Made by a program: the position numbers and the translations under genes. Shown here piece after piece: positions 26,406 through 32,777 of a stretch of DNA of 64,000 nt; position 1 is the stretch's first letter; each line of letters opens with the position of its first letter. A model generated the notes under the pieces. The model searched no databases and was not told the DNA's origin. It saw nothing but the letters and a program-made list of their open reading frames with translations. This DNA is from JAYFQE01 sp034927345 (GTDB lineage Bacteria; Bacillota; Clostridia; Saccharofermentanales; UBA5734), in contig JAYFQE010000002.1 in assembly GCA_034927345.1 (NCBI GenBank), positions 372,001 through 436,000 on the forward strand, given 5' to 3'.

Positions 26406-26954
26406 TCAGCCTTTCTGTTCAATTTCGCTTAATAAAACGCCATCCCGGCCATCGACTTCCGTCAGCTGGACCTGGACGACCTCATTGCGCGCCGTCGGGA
26501 CATTTTTTCCGGTATAATCGGCCCGGATCGGCAATTCCCGATGTCCGCGGTCAATCAGGATAGCCAGTTGGATCTGGCGCGGCCGGCCTAAGTCAAAGAG
26601 GGCTTCAATAGCCGCACGGCAGGTCCGTCCTGTAAACAAAACATCATCCACCAGAACCAGCTTCTTGTCCTGCACCGCAAAAGGCAGCGAGGTGCCGTTG
26701 ATAACCGGATGCTCCGCAAGCATGCTGAGATCGTCCCGATAGAAGGTAATGTCCAGAATGCCGACCTCGGGGCTGTGCCCTTCGATCGCGCCTATTTTGG
26801 CGGCTATTCTGTGCGCCAGCGGAACACCGCGCCGCTGGATGCCGATCAGATAAAGATCATCCAGGCCTTTGTTCTTCTCCAGGATTTCATGGGCAATGCG
26901 GGTCAAAGCCCGGTCGATCATGATTTCATCCATCAAAATGGCTTTGGGATTCAT
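26406..26954 (-). CDS. pyrR: PyrR: pyr mRNA-binding attenuation regulator and uracil phosphoribosyltransferase
   Basis: PyrR binds UMP and the 5' leader of pyr mRNA, favouring termination when pyrimidines are plentiful. It also has weak uracil phosphoribosyltransferase activity. The PRPP-binding loop is KLVLVDDVLFTGRTCRAAI. Family blocks LYLIGIQRRGVPLAHRI and LAILIDRGHRELPIRADYTGKN are intact. GGAGAGGAG stands in front of the ATG. Its own leader carries a PyrR-binding sequence and a terminator, so this is the first gene of a self-controlled operon. Confidence 0.97.
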   Translation of the reverse strand: MNPKAILMDEIMIDRALTRIAHEILEKNKGLDDLYLIGIQRRGVPLAHRIAAKIGAIEGHSPEVGILDITFYRDDLSMLAEHPVINGTSLPFAVQDKKLVLVDDVLFTGRTCRAAIEALFDLGRPRQIQLAILIDRGHRELPIRADYTGKNVPTARNEVVQVQLTEVDGRDGVLLSEIEQKG

Positions 26955-26977
26955 CTGCTGTTCTCCTCTCCGATATC

Positions 26978-27005
26978 AAAAAAGCCTTCCGCGTCGGCGG
27001 AAGGC
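26978..27005 (-). terminator. attenuator terminator in the pyrR leader
   Basis: On the minus strand GCGGAAGGC pairs with GCCTTCCGC around a 4-base loop, followed by six T residues. It sits about 25 bases before the pyrR ATG. The CCTTCC arm can instead pair with GGAAGG next to the upstream PyrR-binding loop, giving an alternative antiterminator. Confidence 0.85.
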
Positions 27006-27071
27006 TCATAAGCTCTGCATGAAGAACCGGCCGGTTCAACCGGCGCAGTCAGCATCGTTTATCACCCTTCC

Positions 27072-27085
27072 AGCCTCACAGGACT
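27072..27085 (-). promoter_or_regulatory. PyrR-binding RNA element (anti-antiterminator loop)
   Basis: The minus strand reads AGTCCTGTGAGGCT, a full match to the PyrR-binding consensus ARUCCNGNGAGGYU. It is followed by GGAAGGG, which can pair with the CCTTCC arm of the downstream terminator. Binding of PyrR-UMP here would stop antiterminator formation. Confidence 0.9.
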
Positions 27086-27107
27086 CGTTAAAAGGTTTAT
27101 TGGATTA

Positions 27108-27136
27108 AGCATAAACGAATAATTGACAGATTGCAA
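27108..27136 (-). promoter_or_regulatory. candidate promoter of the pyr operon
   Basis: On the minus strand TTGCAA (27131-27136) and TATGCT (27108-27113) are 17 bases apart, each a 4/6 match. Transcription would start about 15-20 bases before the PyrR-binding loop. The promoter overlaps the -35 of the opposing tRNA-Leu promoter. Confidence 0.5.
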
Positions 27137-27151
27137 GATCATTGCTAATAT
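27123..27151 (+). promoter_or_regulatory. promoter of tRNA-Leu(CAA)
   Basis: TTGACA (27123-27128) and TAATAT (27146-27151) are separated by 17 bases, and the tRNA begins 26 bases further on. The -35 lies within the spacer of the divergent pyr promoter. Confidence 0.75.
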
Positions 27152-27177
27152 ATTTTGTAGCCGCCAAAAAAACATCT

Positions 27178-27264
27178 GGGGATGTGGCGGAACTGGCAGA
27201 CGCAACAGACTCAAAATCTGTCGATTGCAAGATCGTAAGGGTTCGAGTCCCTTCATCCCCACCA
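27178..27264 (+). tRNA. tRNA-Leu, anticodon CAA
   Basis: This is an 87-base class II tRNA. The acceptor stem pairs GGGGATG with CATCCCC, and the D-arm starts TGGCGGAACTGGCAGAC. The anticodon arm ACAGA-CTCAAAA-TCTGT reads CAA (codon UUG). There is a long variable arm typical of tRNA-Leu, the T-arm AAGGG-TTCGAGT-CCCTT, and an encoded CCA. A promoter precedes it and a terminator follows. Confidence 0.97.
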
Positions 27265-27271
27265 GAACAAA

Positions 27272-27308
27272 GCCAGTCGGTTGAAAAACCGGCTGGCATT
27301 TGCTTTTT
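27272..27308 (+). terminator. terminator of tRNA-Leu(CAA)
   Basis: GCCAGTCGGTT and AACCGGCTGGC form an 11-bp stem (one G-U pair) around a GAAA loop, followed shortly by TTTTTT. Confidence 0.8.
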
Positions 27309-27375
27309 TATCCGGAAAAGTAAGCCTCGGCAAATCAAGTCAGCCACGGCAAACCGGTTAGCAACAGGAGGAATC

Positions 27376-28545
27376 ATGATCGATAAAATTGTATCGGTTG
27401 CCTTTGAAAGCGCTTATACCGCCATTTTTGAAGTCGGTTCAGTGATGGCGGTTTTAATGCTGCTGTTTGGCATGTTGGATTTTCGTTATGGCGATAAGCT
27501 GCGGCAAATTATTGAGAAAAGACGTCTGGATAAACCCTGGGTCATGACAGGTTTGTCCCTGATTCCGGTTGACGGAACACTTTTGTTTCAATACAGCATC
27601 TATCGCCGGAAAAGCATCCGCTTCGGGTCTCTTCTGTCTGGCATCATCGGTATTGGTGAAGAAGCGACCTATTTGATTTTATCTTATCAGCCGCTGGCCT
27701 GGCTGACTATCGCAGGCATAAAGCTGCTGCTCTCCGCTGTTTTCGGCAGCATATGCAATAAAATACCGGCGCTCAACCAGGCGGCCGAACGCTGGCGTCA
27801 GGATGATCTGATCAAAAGCGACAGTCCCGAAGCCAAAGAAGCCGACGTTAATTTTCATGAACTGCCTGATAAATTCCGCCACAAAATGCACCACTTCCGA
27901 TATCATCAGCTCGGGAAGGCTTTCTGGATCTTTTTTGCCGTGGCTTTTATCCTGCAAATGGTTTTGCTGGTTTTCGATAATATCGGCTGGTTTGATCCGG
28001 CCGATCTGGAAGCGCTTGGCATCCCCTTTGTATCCTGGCTGTCGATGCTGGCCTTGTTTATTGTGGTGATCTATCGTCTGATTGTCCGGCTTACCACGCG
28101 CGAATTCGGCAAGATCTTCGAACACGAGTTCGAGGATACCGGCGACGCGGTGGGCGATCTGGCCGAAACCTGCGCCAGCGTTATCCTCTTGATTTTTCTC
28201 TTGACTTTTGTGGTCCAGTCATTTCTCAGCGTCATCGGCTCTGAAGCGCTGACCCGTTTTTTTGCCGGCCGCGGCCTGCTCGCCGTTCTGATCGGCGCCC
28301 TGGTCGGCCTCATTCCAGGGACCGGAGCGTCTCTGGCCTTTACGACGCTGTATTTTGGTTTGGCCGGCACCAGCGGCGCCATGCCGTTCGCTGCCCTGGC
28401 GGCTTGTTCGATCGCCCTGATCGGCGATTCACAATTTATCGGACGTAAACAATTGCCTAAAAGCCAGTTTGTCGCTCACGCCATCGCTTTCGTCATTGCT
28501 CTGCTGACCGGCCTTGCCATTTTGGGCATCGAACAGCTGATTTGA
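27376..28545 (+). CDS. putative metal permease, ArsP_2-like multi-helix membrane protein
   Basis: The 389-residue protein has about nine or ten membrane helices in two blocks, split by a charged loop around residues 130-175. It contains GALVGLIPGTGASLAFTTLY, a glycine/proline block that resembles the putative manganese or heavy-metal exporter family (PF11449-like). The substrate is therefore a guess. The start at ATG 27376 is set by AGGAGG seven bases upstream; the open frame extends back through the tRNA gene and must be ignored there. The gene ends 10 bases before the convergent glf gene. Confidence 0.65.
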   Translation: MIDKIVSVAFESAYTAIFEVGSVMAVLMLLFGMLDFRYGDKLRQIIEKRRLDKPWVMTGLSLIPVDGTLLFQYSIYRRKSIRFGSLLSGIIGIGEEATYLILSYQPLAWLTIAGIKLLLSAVFGSICNKIPALNQAAERWRQDDLIKSDSPEAKEADVNFHELPDKFRHKMHHFRYHQLGKAFWIFFAVAFILQMVLLVFDNIGWFDPADLEALGIPFVSWLSMLALFIVVIYRLIVRLTTREFGKIFEHEFEDTGDAVGDLAETCASVILLIFLLTFVVQSFLSVIGSEALTRFFAGRGLLAVLIGALVGLIPGTGASLAFTTLYFGLAGTSGAMPFAALAACSIALIGDSQFIGRKQLPKSQFVAHAIAFVIALLTGLAILGIEQLI

Positions 28546-28555
28546 AAATGTCCGT

Positions 28556-29692
28556 TCAGGCTTTTGCTTCACAGAAGGCAAACCAATTATCCAGTTTATC
28601 CATAACCGAAGCAATGACCTGGTCCATATTATAATAACGGTATTCAGCCAGACGGCCGACAAACAGATGACGGCCGGCCGTTTCCAGTTCGGATACGTGA
28701 TCCAGATAAGCCTGCCGCTTGCCCAGATTTTCCGGCGTCAGGACTACATAGGACGGCACGCCGTTCTTGGCCGGATACTCGCAGCAGATCACCGTCGAAT
28801 CGCCCGTTTCACCGGTCATATGCTTGAATTCGGTAATCCGTGTGAAATCGTAGTCATTAGGATAATTGACCACCGCCGCCGGTTGGTATTGATTAATCGG
28901 AAAGACGCGGAATTCGAAATCTACCGAACGATAAGTCAGACGTCCATAATCAAACTGGAAATATGTATCCAGCTGGCCGGTATAAACCGTTAAATCATAA
29001 TCCGCCTGGTCCCAGCTTGTACGGTCGTCAAAATAGTCGGTTGACAGGTGGAGATTGATCGCCGGATGATCAAGCATATTGAGGATCATGCGGGTATATC
29101 CCTGTTCCGGCAGGCCTTGATAACGATCGGTGAAATAGCGTGTGTCCCGGTTCTGCCGCACCGGGATCCGGCCGGCCACTTCGGCCGAAAGCTCACGCGG
29201 ATCTGTTTCCCATTGCTTCAGGGTGTAATTATGGAAAAATTTCTCATATAAGAATTCACCGACCTGGCTGACTACAACATCGCGAAAATTCTTCGGCGGC
29301 GTGTTGAAGGATGAACGCGCGACTTCCCGTTCCAGGAATTCGCCGATATCGCGTATGGAGAGATTCTCTCCGTAAAGTTGGCATAATGTGTCACGATTGA
29401 TCGGAAAAGGAATCATCTGACCGTCGACATAAGATAAAACACGATGCTGGTAAAAGCGAAACGAGCTGAAACGGTTGCAGAATAGCCACACCGCCTGATT
29501 ATTGGTATGAAAAATGTGAGGTCCATAACGATGAATGGTCAAGCCGCAATCCGGCATCGGTTCATCATAACAATTGCCGCCAACCTGCGGCCTCTGCTCC
29601 AGAATATCAACCGCAAAATCCCGTTCAGCCAGCAATCGGGCCGCTGTCGCGCCAGCCAATCCCGCTCCGATAATCAAAACCTTTTTTGTCAT
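28556..29692 (-). CDS. glf: UDP-galactopyranose mutase
   Basis: Glf is a flavoenzyme that interconverts UDP-galactopyranose and UDP-galactofuranose for surface glycans. The FAD-binding motif VLIIGAGLAGATAARLLAE opens the protein, followed by VGGNCYDE, HRYGPHIFHTNN and the KQWETDPRELSAEVAGRIPVR-type substrate-binding block. NGVPSYVVLTPENLGK and LFVGRLAEYRYYNMDQ complete the family signature. I chose ATG 29692, just before the first strand, with AGGATGG upstream; the frame extends to 29728. No other galactan or polysaccharide genes are nearby. The gene has its own extended -10 promoter and a structured leader of about 100 bases. Confidence 0.94.
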   Translation of the reverse strand: MTKKVLIIGAGLAGATAARLLAERDFAVDILEQRPQVGGNCYDEPMPDCGLTIHRYGPHIFHTNNQAVWLFCNRFSSFRFYQHRVLSYVDGQMIPFPINRDTLCQLYGENLSIRDIGEFLEREVARSSFNTPPKNFRDVVVSQVGEFLYEKFFHNYTLKQWETDPRELSAEVAGRIPVRQNRDTRYFTDRYQGLPEQGYTRMILNMLDHPAINLHLSTDYFDDRTSWDQADYDLTVYTGQLDTYFQFDYGRLTYRSVDFEFRVFPINQYQPAAVVNYPNDYDFTRITEFKHMTGETGDSTVICCEYPAKNGVPSYVVLTPENLGKRQAYLDHVSELETAGRHLFVGRLAEYRYYNMDQVIASVMDKLDNWFAFCEAKA

Positions 29693-29733
29693 GCCATTTA
29701 CCATCCTATCTGCAGTTTTCATATTCAAGCGGC

Positions 29734-29764
29734 GAGGGGTTCGACTCCCCTCCCCTTAAAACCA
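29734..29764 (+). other. tRNA 3'-end-like hairpin (T-arm mimic) in the glf leader
   Basis: On the plus strand AGGGG-TTCGACT-CCCCT is a perfect tRNA T-arm, followed by CCCCTTA, then A residues and CCA, like the 3' third of a tRNA or tmRNA. There are two extra bases before CCA, and no matching 5' acceptor half is seen upstream, so it is not a working tRNA. It may be a remnant of one, or an accidental hairpin in the untranslated leader of glf. Confidence 0.4.
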
Positions 29765-29800
29765 TGTTTCGCCATACGAAACAAATCTGTCCAGATTTTT

Positions 29801-29809
29801 ATTATAGCA
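29801..29809 (-). promoter_or_regulatory. extended -10 promoter of glf
   Basis: The minus strand reads TGCTATAAT, an extended -10 box with no clear -35. Transcription from here would give a leader of about 100 bases with three small hairpins before the glf start codon. Confidence 0.5.
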
Positions 29810-29881
29810 TATCCTCATGAAACAAAAGAATCCTCTCGGGAATGCCTTCTTAACAAGGGCCTGAAGAAACAGGCGCCGGCC

Positions 29882-30655
29882 TTAGCGGCGGATTGCGCGT
29901 TGTTTTGTACAGGTATCATGCACCGTCTGCTTTATGATACAAAACAAATGCTCATCGTCATTTGCCGGATCGTTCTGAGGCGGCAAATAAGTGTTTTTCA
30001 TGATATTTTTCTTGAAGATCGTTTCATACCATGTTGCCGCCGCCGCATATCGTCCATAGATCATATGCATATGATATCCATCGCGGCATAATGACCGGCC
30101 GCCCGCGGCAACATCAAATTCCGGCAGACGCCTCAGATTCTGAATAACCTCCCCGCAGGGGATGATCGCAAGATTCAGCGTGTCTGCCGCTTTTTCATAA
30201 GCCGCTTTCAACGAGCGGTACATTTGATCCTGATTCTTGTCATAGCGCTGAAACGCCTCATGGCTGCTGTTTATCTCATAAGCCCAGGTCTCATGGATCA
30301 TCTGACTGGCCGCCGGAGCATATTTCTTGATATAGGCGGAAAGATTGATGATATAGGGATAGTATGTTCTTTCTAATCCGCTGTCATGACTGGCCTGCTG
30401 CAGGGTAACGATATCCCAGTCGTCCTCTGTCAGCGCTTCCTTGACAGATACAGGCCGGTCCGTTGCGCTTCCGTTGAGATCATAGCGATAAACGCGCGCG
30501 TCATGGGTTATGTTCTCGTCGTGCTGCTGCAACGAGCAGCCGCCGATGTATAGATTCACGACTTGTGTTTCCACGCCGTCCTGCTGAGCAATGTCATGCA
30601 GATATGCGGCGGCGTCTTCAGAAAAACTATTCCCTATAGCAAGTATCTTTCTCAT
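29882..30655 (-). CDS. DUF4886-like SGNH-fold hydrolase
   Basis: The N-terminal KILAIGNSFSEDAAAYL carries the Gly-Asn-Ser block of SGNH hydrolases, and WDIVTLQQASHDSG and HETWAYE follow in the order seen in DUF4886 proteins. The C-terminal catalytic Asp-x-x-His could be DGYHM. Such proteins are esterase-like and often act on carbohydrate esters, but no substrate can be named and no signal peptide is present. ATG 30655 has GAGGC just upstream; the frame extends back to 30718. The gene stands alone, downstream of a tRNA pair with a strong terminator, next to glf. Confidence 0.75.
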   Translation of the reverse strand: MRKILAIGNSFSEDAAAYLHDIAQQDGVETQVVNLYIGGCSLQQHDENITHDARVYRYDLNGSATDRPVSVKEALTEDDWDIVTLQQASHDSGLERTYYPYIINLSAYIKKYAPAASQMIHETWAYEINSSHEAFQRYDKNQDQMYRSLKAAYEKAADTLNLAIIPCGEVIQNLRRLPEFDVAAGGRSLCRDGYHMHMIYGRYAAAATWYETIFKKNIMKNTYLPPQNDPANDDEHLFCIIKQTVHDTCTKQRAIRR

Positions 30656-30727
30656 ATCAGCCTCGCGTAAAATACGATTCATGATGATAGCCGGAGCATT
30701 TTGCATGCGGCGGTTCACGGCAAAGGT

Positions 30728-30763
30728 TTAAAAAGACTGCCGATATAAAATCGACAGTCTTTT
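30728..30763 (-). terminator. terminator of the tRNA-CAU / tRNA-Tyr transcript
   Basis: On the minus strand AAAAGACTGTCGAT pairs with ATCGGCAGTCTTTT (one G-U pair) around a 5-base loop, ending in a T-rich tract. It begins at the very last base of the tRNA-Tyr CCA end. Confidence 0.85.
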
Positions 30764-30847
30764 GGTGGGAGGAGGTGGATTCGGACCACCGAAGTCTGAG
30801 ACAACAGATTTACAGTCTGCCCCCTTTGGCCGCTCGGGAATCCTCCC
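30763..30847 (-). tRNA. tRNA-Tyr, anticodon GTA
   Basis: This is an 85-base class II tRNA with a long variable arm. The acceptor stem pairs GGGAGGA with TCCTCCC. The anticodon loop CTGTAAA reads GUA, and CCA is encoded. It lies 13 bases downstream of the CAU tRNA on the same strand, so both come from one transcript. Confidence 0.97.
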
Positions 30848-30860
30848 ATATATGAAGTTA

Positions 30861-30937
30861 TGGTGGGCCTTCAGGGACTTGAACCCCGGACCGACCGGTT
30901 ATGAGCCGGTTGCTCTAACCAACTGAGCTAAAGGCCC
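30861..30937 (-). tRNA. tRNA with anticodon CAT (elongator Met or Ile2)
   Basis: This 77-base tRNA has acceptor GGGCCTT/AAGGCCC, D-arm TAGCTCAGTTGGTTAGAGC and an ACCGG/CCGGT anticodon stem with loop CTCATAA. CCA is encoded. The CAU anticodon fits either elongator methionine tRNA or the isoleucine tRNA whose C34 is changed to lysidine by TilS. It is not an initiator: the initiator's GGG/CCC anticodon stem end and unpaired first base are absent. I lean to elongator Met, without certainty. Confidence 0.93.
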
Positions 30938-30974
30938 ACAGCATGCCGCCCATATGATTGAAGCGACAAAGGGA

Positions 30975-31004
30975 ATTATATAGAATGACTCGACCGATTG
31001 TCAA
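30975..31004 (-). promoter_or_regulatory. consensus promoter of the two-tRNA transcript
   Basis: On the minus strand TTGACA (30999-31004) and TATAAT (30975-30980), both perfect, are 18 bases apart. The first tRNA starts about 38 bases downstream of the -10. This is the best promoter match in the window. Confidence 0.85.
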
Positions 31005-31098
31005 GGGTTTTTCGTTTTAATTTTCATCATCCTCCTGACGGCGATCAACCTCATTGAAAAATCTAAGATAATCAGCCGGATTTTACCGGCTTTCCCAT

Positions 31099-32523
31099 TT
31101 ACCTCAGTTGGTTCACCAACTGTTTATAGAGATTGCCCCGTTCTTCAAAGTGCCGAAATTTGTCGTAACTGGTTCCGGCCGGCGACAGCACAACGACCTC
31201 GCCCGGCGCGGCAACCGCTCTGGCAGCCTGCACAGCCTGCTCGTAGGAATCGCAGCGGGTAATTTGCAGGCTTTCATAAGGAACGCCGGCATAGACCGCC
31301 TCGCGTTTCAGACAGGCATCGATGAGATCGCTGTTGGCGCCGCAATAGATAATTTTCCGGGAAATCGATACGATCGCTTCGCCCAATCCGGTATAATCGC
31401 ATTTTTTGTCCTGTCCGCCGGTAATCAAGACAACGCGCTCCTGCCGGTCGGCCAGAGCGCGCAAAGCCGCCTTGGTCCGCGACGGGCTGGTATCGATTGA
31501 GCTGTTGTAATAACGCACGCCATCCAATTCGCGAACCAGTTCCAGCCGGTGTTCGACGCCGCCGAAAGACCGGGCGACGGCAGCGATATGCTCCGGCCGG
31601 ACAAAAGGCCAGACGGCGGCGGCGGCGGCCAGGTAATTCTCGACATTATGATTGCCCGGAATCCGGATCTCCCCGGCCGGTACGATCGGAACAATCTGAT
31701 TCTGATCCCGGTAAACGAGCCGGCCGTCCATCATCAGGAAGCCTTCGCTTAGATCCGGGCTGGTGCGGCTGAAAAAGACGGTTTTGCCGCGTGCGTCCGA
31801 TGACAGCGATCGGGTCTCATAATTATCGGCATTTAAGACCAGCCGGCCGTAAAAGGGCTGATACATCAGGATGTTGCGCTTCGCATCGATATATTCCTGA
31901 TAATCTTTATGGACATCCAGATGATTGGGTGAAATATTGGTCACAACAGCGATATCCGGGCTTTTGCGCATGCTCATCAGTTGAAAGCTGGACAGTTCGA
32001 GCACCACCATGTCGTCGGCTTTGATGGTTTCAATCCGATCCAAAAGCGGCGTCCCGATGTTGCCGCCTAAATGAACCGTATAGCCGGCTTCCTGCAGGAT
32101 CAGGCTGATCAGGGTTGTCGTCGTTGTCTTGCCATCGCTGCCGGTTATGCCGAACTGCCGGGCCGGACACAGCTCCATGAAGACTTCCATCTCCGAAGTG
32201 ATGATGGCGCCGCGCTCACGCTCGGCACGTAATTCAGGCAGATCCCAGCGCATCTTGGGCGTGCGGAAGATCACGTCAAAGCCCTTGAGCTGACTTAAAT
32301 AATCCGGCCCGACACACCAGTCCAAAGCGATCTGCTCATCCGCGAAAGCTTTTCTGGTCCGGCTCAGAACCGGATCATCAGCGGCCAATTTATCAAATGC
32401 GGTTATTGAAGCGCCAAGATTGGCTATATATCGAATTAAAGGCCGATTGCTGATGCCGACGCCTAAAACGGCAATCCGCTTGCCCTTTAAAAATGCTTTG
32501 AACTCATCTATCTTGTTGATCAT
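31099..32523 (-). CDS. murD: UDP-N-acetylmuramoyl-L-alanine--D-glutamate ligase
   Basis: MurD adds D-glutamate to UDP-MurNAc-L-Ala in the cytoplasm during peptidoglycan precursor synthesis. The N-terminal Rossmann-like part has IAVLGVGISNRPLIRY. The ATP site is FGITGSDGKTTTTTLISLIL, and later blocks are LELSSFQLMSM, TNISPNHLDVHKDYQEYIDAK, FGGVEHRLELV and VLLSPAGTSYDKF-like VVLSPAGTSYDKFRHFEERG. ATG 32523 has AGGAGA nine bases upstream; the frame extends to 32547. The gene stands outside any division and cell wall cluster, between tRNA genes, with its own promoter. Confidence 0.95.
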   Translation of the reverse strand: MINKIDEFKAFLKGKRIAVLGVGISNRPLIRYIANLGASITAFDKLAADDPVLSRTRKAFADEQIALDWCVGPDYLSQLKGFDVIFRTPKMRWDLPELRAERERGAIITSEMEVFMELCPARQFGITGSDGKTTTTTLISLILQEAGYTVHLGGNIGTPLLDRIETIKADDMVVLELSSFQLMSMRKSPDIAVVTNISPNHLDVHKDYQEYIDAKRNILMYQPFYGRLVLNADNYETRSLSSDARGKTVFFSRTSPDLSEGFLMMDGRLVYRDQNQIVPIVPAGEIRIPGNHNVENYLAAAAAVWPFVRPEHIAAVARSFGGVEHRLELVRELDGVRYYNSSIDTSPSRTKAALRALADRQERVVLITGGQDKKCDYTGLGEAIVSISRKIIYCGANSDLIDACLKREAVYAGVPYESLQITRCDSYEQAVQAARAVAAPGEVVVLSPAGTSYDKFRHFEERGNLYKQLVNQLR

Positions 32524-32564
32524 GGATCCATTCTCCTTTAAATGCAATTTTTATGTCCTTCAGA

Positions 32565-32594
32565 ATTATAAAATAGATCTTGCATTTTTACCAA
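32565..32594 (-). promoter_or_regulatory. candidate murD promoter
   Basis: On the minus strand TTGGTA (32589-32594, 4/6) and TATAAT (32565-32570, 6/6) are 18 bases apart. It overlaps the tRNA-Leu(CAG) promoter on the other strand. Confidence 0.55.
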
Positions 32595-32608
32595 CATTAT
32601 TGTAAGAT
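32580..32608 (+). promoter_or_regulatory. promoter of tRNA-Leu(CAG)
   Basis: TTGCAT (32580-32585) and TAAGAT (32603-32608) are separated by 17 bases. The tRNA begins 12 bases after the -10. Confidence 0.6.
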
Positions 32609-32620
32609 AAACTTCGTCCC

Positions 32621-32707
32621 GCGGGAATGGCGGAATTGGCAGACGCGCTAGTTTCAGGTACTAGTGATCGTAAGGTCATGCAGGTTCAAGTCCTGTTTCC
32701 CGCACCA
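32621..32707 (+). tRNA. tRNA-Leu, anticodon CAG
   Basis: This is an 87-base class II tRNA with acceptor GCGGGAA/TTCCCGC and D-arm TGGCGGAATTGGCAGAC. The anticodon arm CTAGT-TTCAGGT-ACTAG reads CAG (codon CUG). The long variable arm and encoded CCA are present. Confidence 0.97.
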
Positions 32708-32711
32708 GATG

Positions 32712-32738
32712 AGGATCCGCGCAAGCGGATCCTTTTTG
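32712..32738 (+). terminator. terminator of tRNA-Leu(CAG)
   Basis: AGGATCCGC and GCGGATCCT form a 9-bp stem around a GCAA tetraloop, followed by TTTTT. Confidence 0.85.
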
Positions 32739-32777
32739 TTGTCTGTCCGGGCAGGTTTTCAGTAGGCAAGGAGTATC

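Noticed and set aside
27142..27375. N-terminal extension of the metal permease through tRNA-Leu
   Set aside because: The extension reads through the tRNA and its terminator. A good AGGAGG stands before ATG 27376, and the membrane protein is complete from there.
29734..29764. A functional tRNA gene
   Set aside because: Only the T-arm and the 3' acceptor half exist. There is no 5' half upstream and two extra bases precede the CCA.
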